A stretch of 64,000 nt of DNA from Methylobacter sp. (lineage in GTDB: Bacteria; Pseudomonadota; Gammaproteobacteria; Methylococcales; Methylomonadaceae): assembly GCA_030653175.1 (NCBI GenBank), contig JAURZV010000079.1, forward strand, positions 122,073 through 186,072, given 5' to 3'. The notes beneath the pieces were generated by a model, which made no database searches, was not told the origin of the DNA, and saw only the letters and a program-made list of their open reading frames with translations. Of the stretch, positions 8,643-15,925 are shown in pieces; the stretch's first letter is position 1; each line of letters starts with the position of its first letter. A program made the position numbers and the translations under genes.

Positions 8643-9902
8643 ATGAAAAATTCCGAATTCTCAAAAATAAGAGCTTCAGGCGTGGGCTATTTGATTAATA
8701 GTATCCAGACCTTATTTGTCGGTATGTTAAGGATCTGGACGATTCCCATTGTATTAATGTTGAGTGTCGCGTCAGGCTTTACCACCTACTACGGCTTGTC
8801 TCATTTTATTACCCCGTGGATTGCACTGGTTATTACCATAGCCATTCAGTCCATAATCGTTATTTGTTCGCTGGAAATTGCCGGAATTCATTGGCAAGCC
8901 AACCGCCTCCGCTATTTTTCCGTGGTTTGTTCCCTGTTAATTGCGCTGTCCGCCTCGGTTTCATTCTCTTATTTCAAGTTTTATGAAATTTCCGAGCAGG
9001 ACACTCTGCACATTAACCGTTTAAATAAAATCAGAACCGATATAAAGTCCTATGTAGACCGCGTCTTAGTCATTAAAGGCGATGTTCTAAAACAACAGCA
9101 TGCCGACATGGAAAAAGCATCGCTTGAGGTATCTCAGGCGTATTTTGGAACGCATGCGCAAATTGTTGACGGCTATAAGCATCAAGTCGGTGAAGGACCT
9201 TTCTGGAAACATTACAATCAAATTTATCTGGAGAAAAAACAGCAACAGATAAAATTCGATCATGATTTTTCTGAATTGGACAAGGATATTCAAAAACTGC
9301 AAATCAGTCTCAATGAGCTGGATGTAGCGGTAAATATTGAGAGCGCCTATTCTGCGATGCTGGAGAACTTCCAGAATGTGCAGTTGAAGATCAACCTGTT
9401 ATCCGGCAATATCGGGCAGCCCTTACCGGAAGCGCCCTTATTGATGACTTACAATCAATTTACAGCCGACGTTCAACCCTCGGCCGCGATGTGGTCCGAT
9501 TTTTCACTATTCGCTTTTGCTTGCGCGGCAATGGTTGATTTTTTCACCGTGTTACTGTCATACCGCCTTGAATTCACGGCTCCCGGCCCATTAACCGCCG
9601 AAGAAGAAGACCTTGTTTTTGAATGCCTGAGGCAATTTACCGAGTTTCGAATCAATAAAAACGACGAACTTGAAATGACCATCGAGAAAACCGAAATGGA
9701 ACGGGCAAAACGTTACTCCGACTGGTCGAGAATGTTTGCCGTAGGCTTATTATTAAGTCGCGGTTTTTTAAGAAAAATCGATGATAAAACCGTCGAATTC
9801 GCCCCTAATCTTTATCCATTGATTGCCGAGAAAATGGGCGATAAGATTAATAAATTAAAAGCCGAGTCTAACATTACCAGACAAGCAGATGCTGATGAAT
9901 AG
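8643..9902 (+). CDS. Membrane protein of unknown function with long central coiled region
   Basis: I do not recognise a family. The 419-residue product has three hydrophobic segments near the N-terminus (about residues 30-52, 56-78 and 92-112), a charged, helical region of about 170 residues (about 115-285) that would project from the membrane, and a fourth hydrophobic segment at about 287-310. The last 110 residues are soluble and include an acidic and basic helix around EMTIEKTEMERAKRYSDW. The gene overlaps the next one by up to 14 bases, which implies translational coupling and a joint function. No SD is obvious before the ATG at 8643. Confidence 0.75.
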   Translation: MKNSEFSKIRASGVGYLINSIQTLFVGMLRIWTIPIVLMLSVASGFTTYYGLSHFITPWIALVITIAIQSIIVICSLEIAGIHWQANRLRYFSVVCSLLIALSASVSFSYFKFYEISEQDTLHINRLNKIRTDIKSYVDRVLVIKGDVLKQQHADMEKASLEVSQAYFGTHAQIVDGYKHQVGEGPFWKHYNQIYLEKKQQQIKFDHDFSELDKDIQKLQISLNELDVAVNIESAYSAMLENFQNVQLKINLLSGNIGQPLPEAPLLMTYNQFTADVQPSAAMWSDFSLFAFACAAMVDFFTVLLSYRLEFTAPGPLTAEEEDLVFECLRQFTEFRINKNDELEMTIEKTEMERAKRYSDWSRMFAVGLLLSRGFLRKIDDKTVEFAPNLYPLIAEKMGDKINKLKAESNITRQADADE

Positions 9903-11199
9903 CTCCAGAACTGAAATCGATAAATGGTTTATTGAAGGCGCCTTGGCTGGCGACGACCTCGCTATCTCAGAGGTATGGGAACCCGTTTTTGACGCAGACC
10001 GCCAGCTTGTCCATACCAAAATAGGCCCTTATTGGAAATTATTTTTACGCCCCGAAGGGTTTGTTAAGCGCTTTTATCATCATCTTTATCCATTACCGGT
10101 TGAAAACTGGCGCGTTACCGAACAAATTAAGCTTTACGACGGTTTTTGTACGATTGACGTAGTGCTGGACATCCGATTTCAGGCCACATTGAAATATGCT
10201 CTCAGCAATATCGACATTTTGTCAGACATTAATGAGCATATAAAAACAGCCTATAAAGATTTGCTTATCAATTTGATAAATAAAGAGTTACTTAATTTAT
10301 CGGATGGCTCATGGGTGCAAACAGGCGTAACCGATATTGAAAAGAAAATCTCTTTAGCGGTTAGTGAAATGCTGATATTACAAAATATCCAATCACAAAC
10401 ACACTGCACATTAAAACCCTCATTTGAAGAATTCCCCGATGTACAGCCGGCTCAGGAAAGCGTTTATTTATGCGTCCTTAAAAAAAGTTTTGAGTTTAAT
10501 GATGCGAAAAGAGAAGAATTATTTCGTCAGGAACAAGAAATTGAACAACAAAAACGGGAACATAAACAACAGCAGCTTGATCAATTAAATCGCGATGCCG
10601 AGCTGGAGCGCTTGAAGCAAGCTCAGGAAGCTTTAAATAGAAGACTTTTGCTGGAAGAAAAAGAAAAACAGCTGCTGGAACAATTTGAAGTTGAAAAGCG
10701 ACTCCACGCCGAAAAAGTTAAACATGATAATAGCCTCAAGGAAATAACGCTGGAAGCGGATATTGAGGAACAGCAAAAACACGAAGCCAGCCTGAGACTT
10801 GCAGAACAAAAAACCCACATGGAGTCATTGGCACACCAAGCCAGGTTAAAAGAAAAAGAACTGGAAGCCGATATTGCCAAATATGAAAATCAGCAGGCCA
10901 GATGGAGAGAAGCCAAAGATAAGATCCATGCTCAACAGATAGCCTATGAACAACGCCAAAAACAGCTGGAGTTTGATACCGATGTAGAGAACCAAAAACG
11001 TCGTGAACAGCAACGCCTGGAAATGCAAAAAGAAAGCTATCAAAAAAAGAAGGAATCCGATATTTATCTTCGGCGGGAAATCGAATTACTGACACTTGAA
11101 AAACAACGCCTGGAGCTGCAATTAGCGATAAAGGATGCGAAAAGACAGGGGGACGACAATAATAATCCTCAGGGGGTCGCAGGATGGGTAGAGCGGTAG
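9889..11199 (+). CDS. Cytoplasmic coiled-coil protein with possible SPFH/band-7-like N-terminus
   Basis: The first half (about residues 1-200) is a globular region with beta-rich and amphipathic segments, and the second half (about 205-425) is an almost continuous, highly charged Gln/Glu/Lys/Arg coiled coil (for example EQEIEQQKREHKQQQLDQL). A beta domain followed by such a coiled coil recalls flotillin/SPFH proteins, but no diagnostic motif is seen, so that is only a structural resemblance. The start could be the ATG at 9889 or 9895; both overlap the preceding membrane-protein gene. The last residues (GVAGWVER) and the stop are encoded by a dispersed palindrome (11181-11211), so the native C-terminus may have been replaced. 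Confidence 0.75.
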   Translation: MLMNSSRTEIDKWFIEGALAGDDLAISEVWEPVFDADRQLVHTKIGPYWKLFLRPEGFVKRFYHHLYPLPVENWRVTEQIKLYDGFCTIDVVLDIRFQATLKYALSNIDILSDINEHIKTAYKDLLINLINKELLNLSDGSWVQTGVTDIEKKISLAVSEMLILQNIQSQTHCTLKPSFEEFPDVQPAQESVYLCVLKKSFEFNDAKREELFRQEQEIEQQKREHKQQQLDQLNRDAELERLKQAQEALNRRLLLEEKEKQLLEQFEVEKRLHAEKVKHDNSLKEITLEADIEEQQKHEASLRLAEQKTHMESLAHQARLKEKELEADIAKYENQQARWREAKDKIHAQQIAYEQRQKQLEFDTDVENQKRREQQRLEMQKESYQKKKESDIYLRREIELLTLEKQRLELQLAIKDAKRQGDDNNNPQGVAGWVER

Positions 11200-11211
11200 C
11201 GTAGCCCATCC
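11181..11211. repeat. Palindromic repeat that supplies a stop codon
   Basis: AGGATGGG ... CCCATCCT forms an imperfect hairpin with the TAG stop of the preceding gene at 11197-11199 inside the loop. Palindromes containing GGATGGGTAGAGC/GCCCATCC are a widespread intergenic type; here the element overlaps the 3' end of a coding sequence. Confidence 0.75.
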
Positions 11212-11257
11212 TACAATAATCATACTCTTCGCAGTTTCATGCCTTACAGTCTGGATT

Positions 11258-11770
11258 TTATATATCCATGACCAGCATCGGAATGCCGTAAGTGGCAACA
11301 AAATAGCTAATCGCTAAAATAACGCTGACGCTCATTTTGCACGAAAATAGTTGTCGCAAAATGTAACTGACGATCGCCAAATACCATCCAACCAGTAATA
11401 CGGCTAAACTGATCGATATCTCTTCCCGATATTCTTCCTTGTTCATTACCATTACAAAATCCAGTGCTTCTGCGGCAATTGCCAGCGTCATAATAAAATT
11501 TTCGCAGACAAAAATAGCCGTAAACAGTTGATTAAAATACTGCCATTTTTTGAGGACAAGCAATAACGTGGCGATGGATGAAAATGCCATGATAGTTCGT
11601 AACAAAACTTCCAGAGTGCCATCGGCAGGATCCGCAATCAGACCTTCAACAATAACTCCTGAAATAAGGTAGAACACCACTGTTTTCCACATAAATGATT
11701 TGGTGGGAATTAAGTCAGCGGGGTTATTTCTGAACCAGCAAAGCGAAAGGTATTTGATTAATAAGCTCAT
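11258..11770 (-). CDS. Small polytopic membrane protein, paralogue of 52240-52737
   Basis: The 170-residue product (ATG at 11770; the frame also opens with a TTG at 11791) has about five hydrophobic helices and begins LLIKYLSLCWFRNNPADLIP. A second protein in the window (52240-52737) begins VLKQYLPLCWLKNNPLTLP and has the same spacing of helices, so the two are clear paralogues. The fold resembles small YIP1-like membrane proteins, but no motif proves that. It lies between the coiled-coil gene and the divergent Fae homologue. Function unknown. Confidence 0.75.
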   Translation of the reverse strand: MSLLIKYLSLCWFRNNPADLIPTKSFMWKTVVFYLISGVIVEGLIADPADGTLEVLLRTIMAFSSIATLLLVLKKWQYFNQLFTAIFVCENFIMTLAIAAEALDFVMVMNKEEYREEISISLAVLLVGWYLAIVSYILRQLFSCKMSVSVILAISYFVATYGIPMLVMDI

Positions 11771-11873
11771 GTTAATGGTCTTTGTACTCAAGGAAAAGCG
11801 TGGATGTTGTAACGGGTTTGTGTGATCAGCCTGATTATATCCGCTGTCAAAAGATCAATGGAGCCAAGGTTCC

Positions 11874-11906
11874 GCGTGGGCAAACGATCAAACCGCTTGC
11901 CCACGC
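11874..11906. repeat. Palindrome GCGTGGGCAA ... TTGCCCACGC
   Basis: A perfect ten-base inverted repeat with a 13-base loop lies between the Fae homologue and the small membrane-protein gene. Genes on both sides run on the minus strand, so it could also attenuate readthrough; there is no T-run. Confidence 0.6.
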
Positions 11907-11939
11907 TACAAGGCTTAACTCAATCCAACCACGGACTGT

Positions 11940-12491
11940 TTACCACTGGGACTCGCCGGTTTCAGGGTCGTACATTTCGTGGACAATTTTGTGCCGGTTG
12001 GCGATTAACTCTTCAATGCTGGGTGAATTACTCATGGCGCGGGAAATAGCCAGTTTCATCGCTTCATAATTGGTGCGATATAAATCTTTACGATCCAGAT
12101 CGGGGTTGGTCGCGCATTCGGGAGCGATCCACAGCATCGCAATAATGCACAGCTCATTGGCCTGATCGGCAGGAATAACGCCGGCGATAACGCTATCCAG
12201 AACCGCATCCGCTACCGCCGACTGCACGGGGCCGCCAAACAGATTTACGTAATCGGTGGATTTGATGGTGACTTTGGGAACCATGATCGTCGCAGGCTTC
12301 ACTTGCTGATTGCAGGCTCGAATGGCGAACATACGGGTATGCCCTGCGGTTTGCCCCATCAAGTTGGCAAAGGCGTTGCCCGCAGGTCCTTTCACGCTAC
12401 CTATCAATATTTCGGGCATGGCGTCTGTGCCTTGACCGTCGCTGGAAAATACCGTTGCTTCGCCGGTTCTGAACCAAATTGTATCTGACAT
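11940..12491 (-). CDS. Divergent formaldehyde-activating enzyme (Fae) homologue
   Basis: The 183-residue protein aligns along its length with the Fae found at 58359-58868: PEILIGSVKGPAGNAF matches [45 protein letters not shown] matches the [17 protein letters not shown] region, GVIPADQANELCI matches [13 protein letters not shown], and NYEAMKLAISRAM matches [13 protein letters not shown]. True Fae condenses formaldehyde with tetrahydromethanopterin and uses an active-site histidine in the AHID motif. Here that position is Met25 (DAMPEILIG), and the AxNLxxKPNTxMFNKV loop is also altered. It is therefore probably a paralogue with another substrate or a sensing role rather than a formaldehyde-activating enzyme; Fae-like paralogues of unknown role are known in methylotrophs. 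Confidence 0.85.
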   Translation of the reverse strand: MSDTIWFRTGEATVFSSDGQGTDAMPEILIGSVKGPAGNAFANLMGQTAGHTRMFAIRACNQQVKPATIMVPKVTIKSTDYVNLFGGPVQSAVADAVLDSVIAGVIPADQANELCIIAMLWIAPECATNPDLDRKDLYRTNYEAMKLAISRAMSNSPSIEELIANRHKIVHEMYDPETGESQW

Positions 12492-12559
12492 TGCGTAACC
12501 CCAAAAAGTGAGAAAACGATCATTCTATGATGGATGAAGCGGGAGGCGCAAGGCTCAAA

Positions 12560-12588
12560 GGTTGGGTTACGCTACCGCTAACCCGACC
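12560..12588. repeat. Palindrome GGTTGGGTTA ... TAACCCGACC
   Basis: A ten-base imperfect inverted repeat with a loop CGCTACCGC lies upstream of the LtaS-like gene. The same GGTTGGGTTAGCG type recurs at 41489-41562 and 52080-52145, so it is a dispersed repeat family. Confidence 0.7.
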
Positions 12589-12666
12589 TGGCCGTGCAGC
12601 CGGACAAAATAAATTCTATGATAAAATGAGTTTTACTCACCAAAACAGATTTCCTTGCCTGACTTA

Positions 12667-14640
12667 ATGCTATTAAAGTTATTACCGCTACTTTCTACGA
12701 CGCTGCTTTATGTGTTGTATTACCTGATCAGCACCTTCAAATTCGATGTGCAAATATTGACTGCATCGGTGCCTTACGATTACTTGCTGCAACTGGTTGT
12801 CGCTTACGTGCTTTATGCCTTATCGAAGCGGGTATGGATTTTTCTGGTGATTCATGCCCTGCTCATGGGGTTGTTGTATGTGGGTAACGCGGTAAAAATA
12901 TCATTTTTTGGCGGGCCGATTATGCCGGATGATGTTTTTGCCCTGCAATCGCTGCTTTTAATACTCGATGGCTGGCGTTTTTTTGCCGCCGCCATACCGC
13001 TGGCCGCCATTGCCAGTCTGGTGTTGTTCAATTTCACCATGCGCCATTGGAGCGCCTATCTGGCCAGCTTGGCTGTCATCTTGCTCGGCCTCACCGTGGC
13101 TTACAAACCCTCCACCCTACTGGATCCGCTGGACGGTTACTTCGGCAACTCGGTATGGGATCAACGTTCAAATTACGTATGGCGCGGCGCAACGCTTTAT
13201 ACACTATTGGAAAGCGCACGTTATTTTGCGGCAGCCGAGGTGATTCCTGACGCCGATATGGCTCAGGAGGCAGCCGATAAATTACTGGCCGCCGGTCGCA
13301 TGGGTTCGCTCGGCAACTGCTCCATGCGTGGCTCTACCTCCTGCATAACCCACAGGGATGTGGGGAATGCAGATTTTGCATGGAGCAAAATATCTGCCCA
13401 TGCAGTCGTACCAATTGCGACATTTCCAGTCGCACAAAGAAAAGAGCCCGTCACTAAAACATTTACGCCGCGCAACATCCATATCGTATTGCTGGAGTCT
13501 TTCTGGGACCCCAGTGTGCTGAAAAAAGCCAAGTACAAGCAAAACCCTCTTTCGCCGGAATTTCGCGAACTGTGGAAAAGCGCGGAATATTCGCATGCGC
13601 TGACTCCGGTGTTCGGCGGCTTTACCGCCAATTCCGAGTTTGAAGTGCTATGCGGATTTCCGGCGGTAAAAGACGCAGTCAAATTTGAACGCCAGTTACT
13701 TAACGATGTGCCTTGTTTGCCGCATATTCTTGCCGACAAGGGCTACCGCACAATCGCCTCGCATCCGAACGTGCCGGTGTTCTGGAACCGTGTTAATGCT
13801 TATAAACGCATGGGCTTCCAAACTTACTGGTCGCTGGCGGATTTTGTTCAGGATGACATGAATCGGGAATTTATGTCCGACAGTACCTTATACCGCCAGG
13901 TACTGGAGAAAATATCCGGGTCGATGGATGCCAAGCAACCGGTTCTGGATTATATCGTGACTTATTTCGGGCACTGGAATTATCCGTTAAGTGAAAGCCG
14001 TCCCAATAAAATCAGTTCGCCGTCCCCAATCGAGGAGGTATCGGCCTACGCCAACACGGTTTATTATAAGTCGCGGGAATTGATGGCATTTATCAATGAA
14101 ATGCGAAAACGGGATCCGGAAGGCATTATCGTGGTTTTCGGCGATCACCTGCCTTTTTTAGGTGAGAATTTTGCAGGCTATGTCGAATCAGGCGTGCTGA
14201 CGGCCAATCGTAGCGACTTTTCGCCGACCATGTTCAAAGCCTATGTGAGCACGCCGATGCTTATTATCGACGGTAAACGCGGACCGGTTAAGTTTGGTAG
14301 CCTGCCGCTTTATCAAGTGCCCAAGCTGTTGCTCGATCTGCTCAACTTCAATGAACCGAGCATCATGGATTACACTGCGCCGTTGCCGGGTATGCGTGTG
14401 CGGCCATTGCCGGGCATGCATTTCAATACACTGGCTGACGGGACTGTGGATATGTGCAAAGAGCCGCCCTATTCCGAAGCTTGCCAGTTATCTTCCCGTT
14501 GGCTGGAGAATATATCGGTCGTCAGTAATGATATATTCATGGGACGTCAGTTTACACGCCCCAAATACAGTCCCGAGAAACAGCCTGAGCCCGTACCAAC
14601 AGAGGTTGCTGTTTTGCAAGCCATTGTTGGAGGGAAATAG
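12667..14640 (+). CDS. LtaS/OpgB-like membrane phosphatase-superfamily transferase with in-frame repeat insertion
   Basis: A membrane-anchored alkaline-phosphatase-superfamily protein of the LtaS/OpgB type (phosphoglycerol or phosphoethanolamine transfer to envelope glycans). About five transmembrane helices fill residues 1-175, followed by an extracytoplasmic domain. Key residues are visible: metal-binding Glu in HIVLLESFWDP, the nucleophile region GGFTANSEFEVL (Thr), YFGHWNYP, and the Asp-His pair in VFGDHLPFLGENF. About residues 215-254, just before the catalytic domain, are encoded by a dispersed repeat (13309-13427) that keeps the frame. The ATG at 12667 is chosen; a TTG four codons upstream is also open. 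The acceptor substrate cannot be told from sequence. Confidence 0.85.
   Translation: MLLKLLPLLSTTLLYVLYYLISTFKFDVQILTASVPYDYLLQLVVAYVLYALSKRVWIFLVIHALLMGLLYVGNAVKISFFGGPIMPDDVFALQSLLLILDGWRFFAAAIPLAAIASLVLFNFTMRHWSAYLASLAVILLGLTVAYKPSTLLDPLDGYFGNSVWDQRSNYVWRGATLYTLLESARYFAAAEVIPDADMAQEAADKLLAAGRMGSLGNCSMRGSTSCITHRDVGNADFAWSKISAHAVVPIATFPVAQRKEPVTKTFTPRNIHIVLLESFWDPSVLKKAKYKQNPLSPEFRELWKSAEYSHALTPVFGGFTANSEFEVLCGFPAVKDAVKFERQLLNDVPCLPHILADKGYRTIASHPNVPVFWNRVNAYKRMGFQTYWSLADFVQDDMNREFMSDSTLYRQVLEKISGSMDAKQPVLDYIVTYFGHWNYPLSESRPNKISSPSPIEEVSAYANTVYYKSRELMAFINEMRKRDPEGIIVVFGDHLPFLGENFAGYVESGVLTANRSDFSPTMFKAYVSTPMLIIDGKRGPVKFGSLPLYQVPKLLLDLLNFNEPSIMDYTAPLPGMRVRPLPGMHFNTLADGTVDMCKEPPYSEACQLSSRWLENISVVSNDIFMGRQFTRPKYSPEKQPEPVPTEVAVLQAIVGGK
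13309..13427 (+). repeat. Long-form dispersed repeat inserted in frame in the LtaS-like gene
   Basis: The segment runs from CTCGGCAACTGCTCC to CAATTGCGACATTTCC. Its ends match the short-form copies at 37314-37398 and 44546-44630, and its central extra portion (CTGCATAACCCACAGGGATG to AAATATCTGCCCATGCAG) matches the long-form copy at 19330-19427 on the other strand. It is translated as about 40 residues between the membrane region and the catalytic domain. Confidence 0.85.
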
Positions 14641-14671
14641 ATTCACGTTAATACTGCATGTTATGCAAGTC

Positions 14672-14745
14672 ACAAAAGAACACCACGAAGAACACGAAGA
14701 AAAAATATAAAACTTCGTGTCCTTCGTGTTTTCGTGGTGAAAATT
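14672..14745. repeat. Large hairpin of the CACGAAG type
   Basis: CACCACGAAGAACACGAAG on the left pairs imperfectly with CTTCGTGTCCTTCGTG and TTCGTGGTG on the right. Weaker flanking halves (GCATGTTATGC, GGCATAATG) recall the ends of the 58129-58234 element. It lies between the LtaS-like gene and the secreted protein gene and could end the upstream transcript. Confidence 0.7.
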
Positions 14746-14789
14746 TCTTAACTATTGGCATAATGTAACCCGACTACTGGAGAAAATTC

Positions 14790-15899
14790 ATGCATAAAAA
14801 TTTCATAGCGACCATTTTTGCCCTATTGCTGCTGTTTGCTGAAAACAGCACAGCCGATCAACTCAGCATTCCCTTGCAAATTGATTACAGTCTTATTAAA
14901 AAAGTGCTCATCTCCCAGTTGTATACCGGCAAAGACAGTACCGCCGAGCTGTGGAATGATCGCCAGGGGTGCAGTTATTTAAGGCTTTCCAATCCCGATA
15001 TTAACGGCAAAAACGGCCAAATCCAGCTGCTGAACGAGGTTCAGGCGCGATTCGGAACCGGCTTGGGCGGACAATGTTTAACGGTTCTGGAATGGGCAGG
15101 GGTATTGGAAACTTTTCAGCAGCCGACGCTCGATTCCGGGCATTCCGTGCTGAGTTTTCCGATCACCAGCGCGACTGCCTATGATCGTGAAGGCCATCAT
15201 CTGACCATCACCAAACTTCAGGATTTAATCAAACGCTTTGCCGAACCCAGGCTTGCCGCAGTAAAAATCGATTTAAACGAATCCCGTGGCAAGATTGAGC
15301 AAACGCTGGCGCATTTTTTACCCAAGGACAATGCGGCTGAAGTTAAATCGATACTCAAGTCACTCAGATTCAGCAGCATCAATGCCGGAGATGATGGCAT
15401 CGGCATCAAGCTTGATCTCAATGCACCGGCCAAAAGGGCTGTTGCAAAACCTGTTGCAGCCTTTAGCGAGGCCGAACAAAAACAATGGCAATCCGCCTGG
15501 CAGCAATGGGATGCGTTTCTGAGTTCAGCCATTAAACAGGCAGCCGACGATACAAAATCGCCGGAACTGCGTGAAACCCTGATGCAAATCCTGATGGATT
15601 CCCGAGAGGCTTTTCAGGCAGGCTTAAAAGAACATGATGCGGCCAACGATCCGGTGCGGGTCTTTTTTACCGACACTTGGGGGCGTCTGGCGCCGGTATT
15701 AAAAATCATCGCCAAAGAATTGCCCGGCATACAAGGCTTACGCTATATAACTTTTATAGCGGCAACCGACGTGATTTACGAACTTGAAAGACTAGGCGCA
15801 CCGTTCGGCCTGGATATTTCATCCGACGGACTGCGCACACTGGGGCGCATGCTGATAGCGGGCAAACAGCAGCAAACAAAAGAGCAGCAACTGCCATAG
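14790..15899 (+). CDS. Secreted protein of unknown function
   Basis: I do not recognise the family. The 369-residue product starts with a clear signal peptide (MHKNFIATIFALLLLFAENS, cleavage probably near TAD at about residue 23), so it is periplasmic or outer-membrane associated. The mature part is mixed alpha/beta with no transmembrane segment; two cysteines (in RQGCSYL and GGQCLTV) could form a disulfide. GGAGAA eight bases before the ATG is a good ribosome-binding site. The TonB-dependent receptor gene starts 26 bases downstream on the same strand, so the two are likely co-transcribed and may act together at the outer membrane. Confidence 0.8.
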   Translation: MHKNFIATIFALLLLFAENSTADQLSIPLQIDYSLIKKVLISQLYTGKDSTAELWNDRQGCSYLRLSNPDINGKNGQIQLLNEVQARFGTGLGGQCLTVLEWAGVLETFQQPTLDSGHSVLSFPITSATAYDREGHHLTITKLQDLIKRFAEPRLAAVKIDLNESRGKIEQTLAHFLPKDNAAEVKSILKSLRFSSINAGDDGIGIKLDLNAPAKRAVAKPVAAFSEAEQKQWQSAWQQWDAFLSSAIKQAADDTKSPELRETLMQILMDSREAFQAGLKEHDAANDPVRVFFTDTWGRLAPVLKIIAKELPGIQGLRYITFIAATDVIYELERLGAPFGLDISSDGLRTLGRMLIAGKQQQTKEQQLP

Positions 15900-15925
15900 C
15901 GCAAGTTAAATACCGGAAAAAACAC

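Noticed and set aside
10736..11209. 157-codon minus-strand frame opposite the coiled-coil gene
   Set aside because: It mirrors the coiled-coil codons and shows no domain; the plus-strand frame overlaps and couples with its neighbour.
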